Below, in pieces: positions 61,147 through 64,000 of a DNA stretch of 64,000 bases. The first letter of the stretch is position 1. Every line of letters begins with the position of its first letter. Position numbers and translations under genes: made by a program. This DNA comes from Candidatus Izemoplasmatales bacterium. Its GTDB lineage: Bacteria > Bacillota_I > Bacilli_A > Izemoplasmatales > Hujiaoplasmataceae. The notes beneath the pieces are model-generated. The model searched no databases, had not been told where the DNA came from, and saw only the letters and a list, made by a program, of their open reading frames with translations. The DNA lies in the NCBI GenBank assembly GCA_028698875.1, contig JAQVVR010000002.1:82930-146929 (forward strand), given 5' to 3'.

Positions 61147-61782
61147 CTACTTGAAGTAATGCCAAAAATCGAATGGGATAGGATTGCCAGGGTACATATG
61201 TGTATCATTTGTGAAAGGATTAATCATTCTATTTACGCCATCAGGTGTAATGTGATAATGGGGAATATCATGTGTATTGTATTCAAATACTGCTTTCCCT
61301 CCACCTGGTTCTTGCCATTTAATTACATTCCCGTTATCGTAATCGTATCTTCCTAGATTATTAGGATTGAAATCATCAGGATCATTTGGAAAATAGTACT
61401 TATTGTACTGAGCTATTGTATATCCAGTGTAAGCTCCAAGAGCCCCTCCTGTGGCTGTGGATATCAGACCAACTAATCCATAGTCTGCAAACTCATCAGC
61501 ACTTGAAGAGCTGAATCCAGCATAAATAGCGCTACCAGCTAAACCTAGTGCAGACCCAGCAGTCGCAAACGCTAAGACAGTTGCTGTCGAAGATAATCCC
61601 GCCAAGGCAATGCCATTTCCAGCCAAGATAATTGCTCCGTATGCTGCGGCAAACCCGCCACATGAAATAATGGTCAGGGTTGTTAAGGTTGCAGCAACGC
61701 CAATTGCAGCTGCCCAATGCCACCATGCCTCTCCGCTAGGATCTAGATACATTACTGGAGTAATGTGTACAAGAGAAACCAA
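61147..61782 (-). CDS. Orphan polymorphic toxin tip C
   Basis: A 211-aa frame that begins at the palindromic junction (HITPVMYLDPSGEA, the end of an RHS core), has a hydrophobic Gly/Ala region (about residues 20-130), and ends in a polar domain of about 75 residues with KWQEPGGGKAVFEYN and PHYHITPDG. The HYH and the position suggest a nuclease-like toxin, but I cannot name the family. It opens at TTG 61782 without a clear ribosome site; ATG 61752 in the repeat is an alternative. Possibly silent until recombined onto an RHS carrier. Confidence 0.65.
   Translation of the reverse strand: MVSLVHITPVMYLDPSGEAWWHWAAAIGVAATLTTLTIISCGGFAAAYGAIILAGNGIALAGLSSTATVLAFATAGSALGLAGSAIYAGFSSSSADEFADYGLVGLISTATGGALGAYTGYTIAQYNKYYFPNDPDDFNPNNLGRYDYDNGNVIKWQEPGGGKAVFEYNTHDIPHYHITPDGVNRMINPFTNDTHMYPGNPIPFDFWHYFK
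61750..61765. repeat. Palindromic cassette junction, copy C
   Basis: CATTACTGGAGTAATG, identical in all four copies. The minus strand encodes ITPVM. Confidence 0.85.
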
Positions 61783-61785
61783 AAA

Positions 61786-62031
61786 TCACTGTTTTTTGCT
61801 AAATCCAAATTTCTTATAAAAATCGTGAAAACATTGTTCGCAGACCCAGTTTCCTTGCCCATTGATTATCGTTACATATGCATATACTTGGTCACCAAAA
61901 TAAAACGGCTTCCAACAAAAGCAACAATGATCATGACTGTTATTTTTTTCGGTTGGAATATAAAGACCGTAATTAAATGATCTATTTGCTAAATATGTTG
62001 GACCAGGATCGATTCTCCAATCTTTTTTCAT
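61786..62031 (-). CDS. Candidate immunity protein for tip B, zinc-ribbon-like
   Basis: An 81-aa protein with two Cys pairs, CCFCW at about residue 36 and CEQC near 65, plus nearby His, so it likely binds zinc. It starts 2 nt after the tip-B stop with GGGGGAAAA upstream, the usual toxin-immunity arrangement. It resembles small immunity-type proteins only in size and position. Function inferred. Confidence 0.6.
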   Translation of the reverse strand: MKKDWRIDPGPTYLANRSFNYGLYIPTEKNNSHDHCCFCWKPFYFGDQVYAYVTIINGQGNWVCEQCFHDFYKKFGFSKKQ

Positions 62032-62033
62032 CT

Positions 62034-62537
62034 TTATTTTCCCCCAATATGATCATAATAAATACGATACCATTCACCATTTGAATTTCGATAATCCCAA
62101 TGAGGACCAATTGGATCATTGTGATTTAAGTCTGGATGAAAACTTTCGCCAGTCTCCTTATTAAACCAACAGCCCTCTCCGCTTTCAGGATTTCCTTTTC
62201 CTTTCCATTCCCAACCCTCTCCCGGCGATTTGGACGGATCATCTCCAGGGTATTCGATTCGAGGTGTATCATTTTCTTTTTCTACACCGTTTGTTTGGTC
62301 GTCCTCAATCTCGGTATTTTCGTCGATGGTCTCTATGACCTCAGCAATAATTATGATCACTAAAACAACCGCTATTGCGGCGAGGACATACGGGGCTGCG
62401 GCAGCTAGAATCGGCCCTGCACTCGCAAGAAATCCCCCAAAAATTTGGAAAAGACCTTGTGAAAAGAATAACAATTCCGCCAAATACCCGTCGCTGTCGG
62501 TATACATTACTGGAGTAATGCGGTCAGAGATAACCAC
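62034..62537 (-). CDS. Orphan polymorphic toxin tip B (type 37-like)
   Basis: A 167-aa frame starting at the junction (RITPVMYTDSDGYL). After a hydrophobic helix region (about residues 25-65) and an acidic linker, it ends in WEWKGKGNPESG, WFNKETGESFHPDLNH and PHWDYRN, the pattern I recall for polymorphic toxin type 37 (Ntox37), a predicted nuclease. The toxic domain looks complete. It starts at GTG 62537, weak ribosome site; ATG 62507 lies in the repeat. No secretion signal of its own. Confidence 0.75.
   Translation of the reverse strand: MVISDRITPVMYTDSDGYLAELLFFSQGLFQIFGGFLASAGPILAAAAPYVLAAIAVVLVIIIIAEVIETIDENTEIEDDQTNGVEKENDTPRIEYPGDDPSKSPGEGWEWKGKGNPESGEGCWFNKETGESFHPDLNHNDPIGPHWDYRNSNGEWYRIYYDHIGGK
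62505..62520. repeat. Palindromic cassette junction, copy B
   Basis: CATTACTGGAGTAATG. The 200 nt between it and the next immunity gene (to 62747) hold no gene that I can support, only a small ATTTCA/TGAAAT hairpin near 62571-62587. Confidence 0.85.
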
Positions 62538-62747
62538 AAAATGTGTTGCCTAATCATACTAATTCCATCATTTCAAAAAGTGAAATAAGTTGGTTTTCGA
62601 AGAGTATTTATGAGTTAGTTCATCTTGTTCTTCCCTTTGGAAAAAGCCCTACAATATGTCTCAAAATATATCTTAGAATCCTTATTAATGAAATACAATA
62701 TCTATTTAAAAACACCGTTCCAATCTATAAAAGAAAAATTAAGAAAT

Positions 62748-63185
62748 TTATTCTTCTAAAGGTACAACAAAATGATTGGCATTTGAATCATCAAAAATTC
62801 GATATTGTTCATCAGTCGAAGTTGTGTCAATTAGTATCTCTATATTTGAGTAATCACTCAAGCTTATAAGTAAATCTCGTTTTTTTTGCACAACATCTTT
62901 CACGCAAAGACCATAAATACCCTGCCTCGAATGATCCAAACAAAAGTCAAACAACGAAGACCCAGGTTCTGTCCATAAAAACTTGACTTCACTTTTTTCT
63001 GGGTGAGGTCTATATAAATCCCATGATGATAAAATTAGTTGTTTATTACGAAACATTCTAAAGAAACATTGAATATGTAAGTAAAATTTCATTCCTCGAT
63101 TATCTTCGAAAGTAAGCATAATCAAGTCGAGTGTGCGCGAAACTCCAACAATTTTGTACCCAATAAGATTCTTATAAATATGCAT
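62748..63185 (-). CDS. Candidate immunity protein for tip A
   Basis: A 145-aa protein, soluble, mixed alpha/beta, starting IYKNLIGYKIVGVSRTLD and with KFYLHIQCFFRMF and DLYRPHPEKSE in the middle. I do not recognise its family. It follows the tip-A stop by 17 nt with AAAGGA before ATG. The size, position and good ribosome site, in contrast to the poor site of the tip itself, fit an immunity gene kept expressed. Confidence 0.6.
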   Translation of the reverse strand: MHIYKNLIGYKIVGVSRTLDLIMLTFEDNRGMKFYLHIQCFFRMFRNKQLILSSWDLYRPHPEKSEVKFLWTEPGSSLFDFCLDHSRQGIYGLCVKDVVQKKRDLLISLSDYSNIEILIDTTSTDEQYRIFDDSNANHFVVPLEE

Positions 63186-63202
63186 AATATTTCCTTTACC
63201 CC

Positions 63203-63805
63203 CTATTTAAGTCCCAATAAGTTAATAATAAATTCTTTCAACGCCTTATATCCAAGATTATATCCCTTTATTGCACGATGAACAATGTCGCGTGCACTTG
63301 GATTATTTCCCAAACCTAATTCTCTCAATATAGAACTTATCTGTTCGTTTTGGGCCCTATTATTTCCCGGTCTTTCTGTAGAAGCCATCATCATGATATC
63401 GATTCCGATGACCGCCCCAATCGTTCCGGCAATCTGAGCACACGATACAGATACAACAGATAATACTCCACCTAAGTTGACTGAAAATCCCAAAGAAAAT
63501 GAAGAGGATAGAAATCCCCCTATGGCTGGTGCGGCAAAATACGCACCTACAGCACCCGCAATTCCACCTATCGCCCACCCAAGAGCATACGAACTTCCGA
63601 GAGCCTCAGATACTTCACCGCCAACAATTGAACCAATTCCAGCACCAACTAAAATGATTCCGGCGGCTGTTCCCACTCCGGATAATATGAGAAGAGCTCC
63701 AACAACGATCATTGCTCCACTCATGAATTGAAGCGATCCTTTTTCGCTTAAATATCCGTCGCTGTCTGTATACATTACTGGAGTAATGTGTATGGGCGTA
63801 ACCAA
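63203..63805 (-). CDS. Orphan polymorphic toxin tip A
   Basis: A 200-aa frame starting at the junction (HITPVMYTDSDGYLSEKG). A long Gly/Ala-rich hydrophobic region (about residues 28-140) resembles the pre-toxin segment of RHS proteins. The C-terminal 60 residues have STERPGNNRAQNEQ, RELGLG and ARDIVHRAI, a pattern I remember from ends of RHS-type toxins but cannot name. It starts at TTG 63805 without a clear ribosome site. Same parent type as tip B (YTDSDGY), unlike C and D (YLDPSG/YLNPSE). Confidence 0.65.
   Translation of the reverse strand: MVTPIHITPVMYTDSDGYLSEKGSLQFMSGAMIVVGALLILSGVGTAAGIILVGAGIGSIVGGEVSEALGSSYALGWAIGGIAGAVGAYFAAPAIGGFLSSSFSLGFSVNLGGVLSVVSVSCAQIAGTIGAVIGIDIMMMASTERPGNNRAQNEQISSILRELGLGNNPSARDIVHRAIKGYNLGYKALKEFIINLLGLK
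63773..63788. repeat. Palindromic cassette junction, copy A
   Basis: CATTACTGGAGTAATG; flanking minus-strand DNA (TTTTTGGTTACGCCCATAC) is similar to that before copy C. Confidence 0.85.
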
Positions 63806-63904
63806 AAAGGGAATATTTCTCGTCCCTTTGAACCTTCATTTTGGCACGGGATTCCTTAAGAAAAAGAGCGGGTTTCATCCAGTTTCGATTACTTCAAAAC
63901 GGGT

Positions 63905-64000
63905 TTATTTTTGAGAGACCGGTGCATCTTCTCCGATTATGGGACCATTCCAGAATTGTTTTACAACCTTTAATGATCTTTGGTTATATTTGACCATGAT
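63905..64000 (-). other. Partial ORF open to the right edge
   Basis: A 31-residue minus-strand frame ending KQFWNGPIIGEDAPVSQK, open to the window edge. It could be the end of another cassette gene or of an unrelated gene. No family recognised. Confidence 0.2.

Noticed and set aside
62543..62869. Plus-strand 108-aa open frame
   Set aside because: It overlaps the minus-strand immunity gene and an AT-rich spacer, has no ribosome site and no recognisable domain.
60540..63731. Several plus-strand frames opposite the toxin tips, Pro/Ala/Thr-rich
   Set aside because: They are antisense shadows of Gly/Ala-rich hydrophobic segments.
1..64000. Possible UGA-to-Trp recoding as in mycoplasmas
   Set aside because: Many genes end at TGA with tight 4-nt ATGA overlaps (xerC/rlmH, hutH/hutU, ord/ortA), and conserved Trp positions use TGG.
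1..64000. CRISPR array
   Set aside because: No regularly spaced repeats were seen; the only multi-copy repeat is the toxin-junction palindrome, spaced 0.75-1.3 kb apart.

Overview
The window looks like chromosome of a low-GC, Gram-positive-type bacterium near the Mollicutes (an Acholeplasma/Izemoplasma/Haloplasma-like lineage, or an early-branching Bacillota). The basis is AT-rich DNA, strong AGGAGG/GGTGAT ribosome binding sites, frequent TTG/GTG starts, extended -10 promoters, T-box control of tyrS, and a folate-type TrmFO beside a XerC-like recombinase. TGA is a stop and TGG codes Trp, so it is not a recoded mycoplasma. The species cannot be named from sequence alone.

Layout. 1-14.5 kb: housekeeping and salvage genes (ogt end, trmFO-xerC-rlmH, pepT, a diguanylate cyclase, an acyltransferase plus DUF6320 pair, nagA, two pseudouridine synthases, a guanylate-kinase-like gene, thioredoxin with an atypical thioredoxin reductase, chorismate mutase, threonine aldolase, NUDIX). 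14.6-20.4 kb: an Rnf operon (C-D-G-G-E-A-B) with an extra tandem FMN_bind protein, altered flavin-attachment motifs and a very short RnfB. 20.6 kb: tRNA-Lys(CUU). 21.8-28.3 kb: a histidine degradation operon (hutH, hutU, glutamate formiminotransferase, hutI, cyclodeaminase). 29.1-31.9 kb: a cyclase-like protein, a serine-palmitoyltransferase-like enzyme and a short-chain reductase, suggesting sphingolipid-type long-chain-base synthesis. 32-38.3 kb: a secreted M6-type protease lipoprotein, an RlmD-like methyltransferase, an IS remnant and small redox or stress genes.

38.4-49.7 kb is a continuous operon, alr-arcA-argF-ord-ortA-ortB-oraS-oraE-reactivase-orr. It converts arginine to ornithine and then, by the B12-dependent oxidative ornithine route, to acetyl-CoA and D-alanine, which Alr can interconvert with L-alanine. 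Histidine and arginine/ornithine are therefore probably main carbon and energy sources, and Rnf probably couples ferredoxin and NAD pools to an ion gradient. 49.8-55.6 kb: an arginase-family protein, a GPH sugar symporter with a large loop, an EEP-family hydrolase and a GH2 glycosidase. 55.7-60.1 kb: rimM-trmD-rplS, a LacI regulator, and T-box-tyrS.

60.3-64 kb (minus strand) is a row of orphan polymorphic-toxin tips. Four cassettes each begin at the same palindromic junction, CATTACTCCAGTAATG, which encodes the end of an RHS core (PVMYxDxxG). Three are followed by a small candidate immunity gene. The carrier RHS gene, if present, should lie beyond the right edge. This array is the most unusual region of the window.
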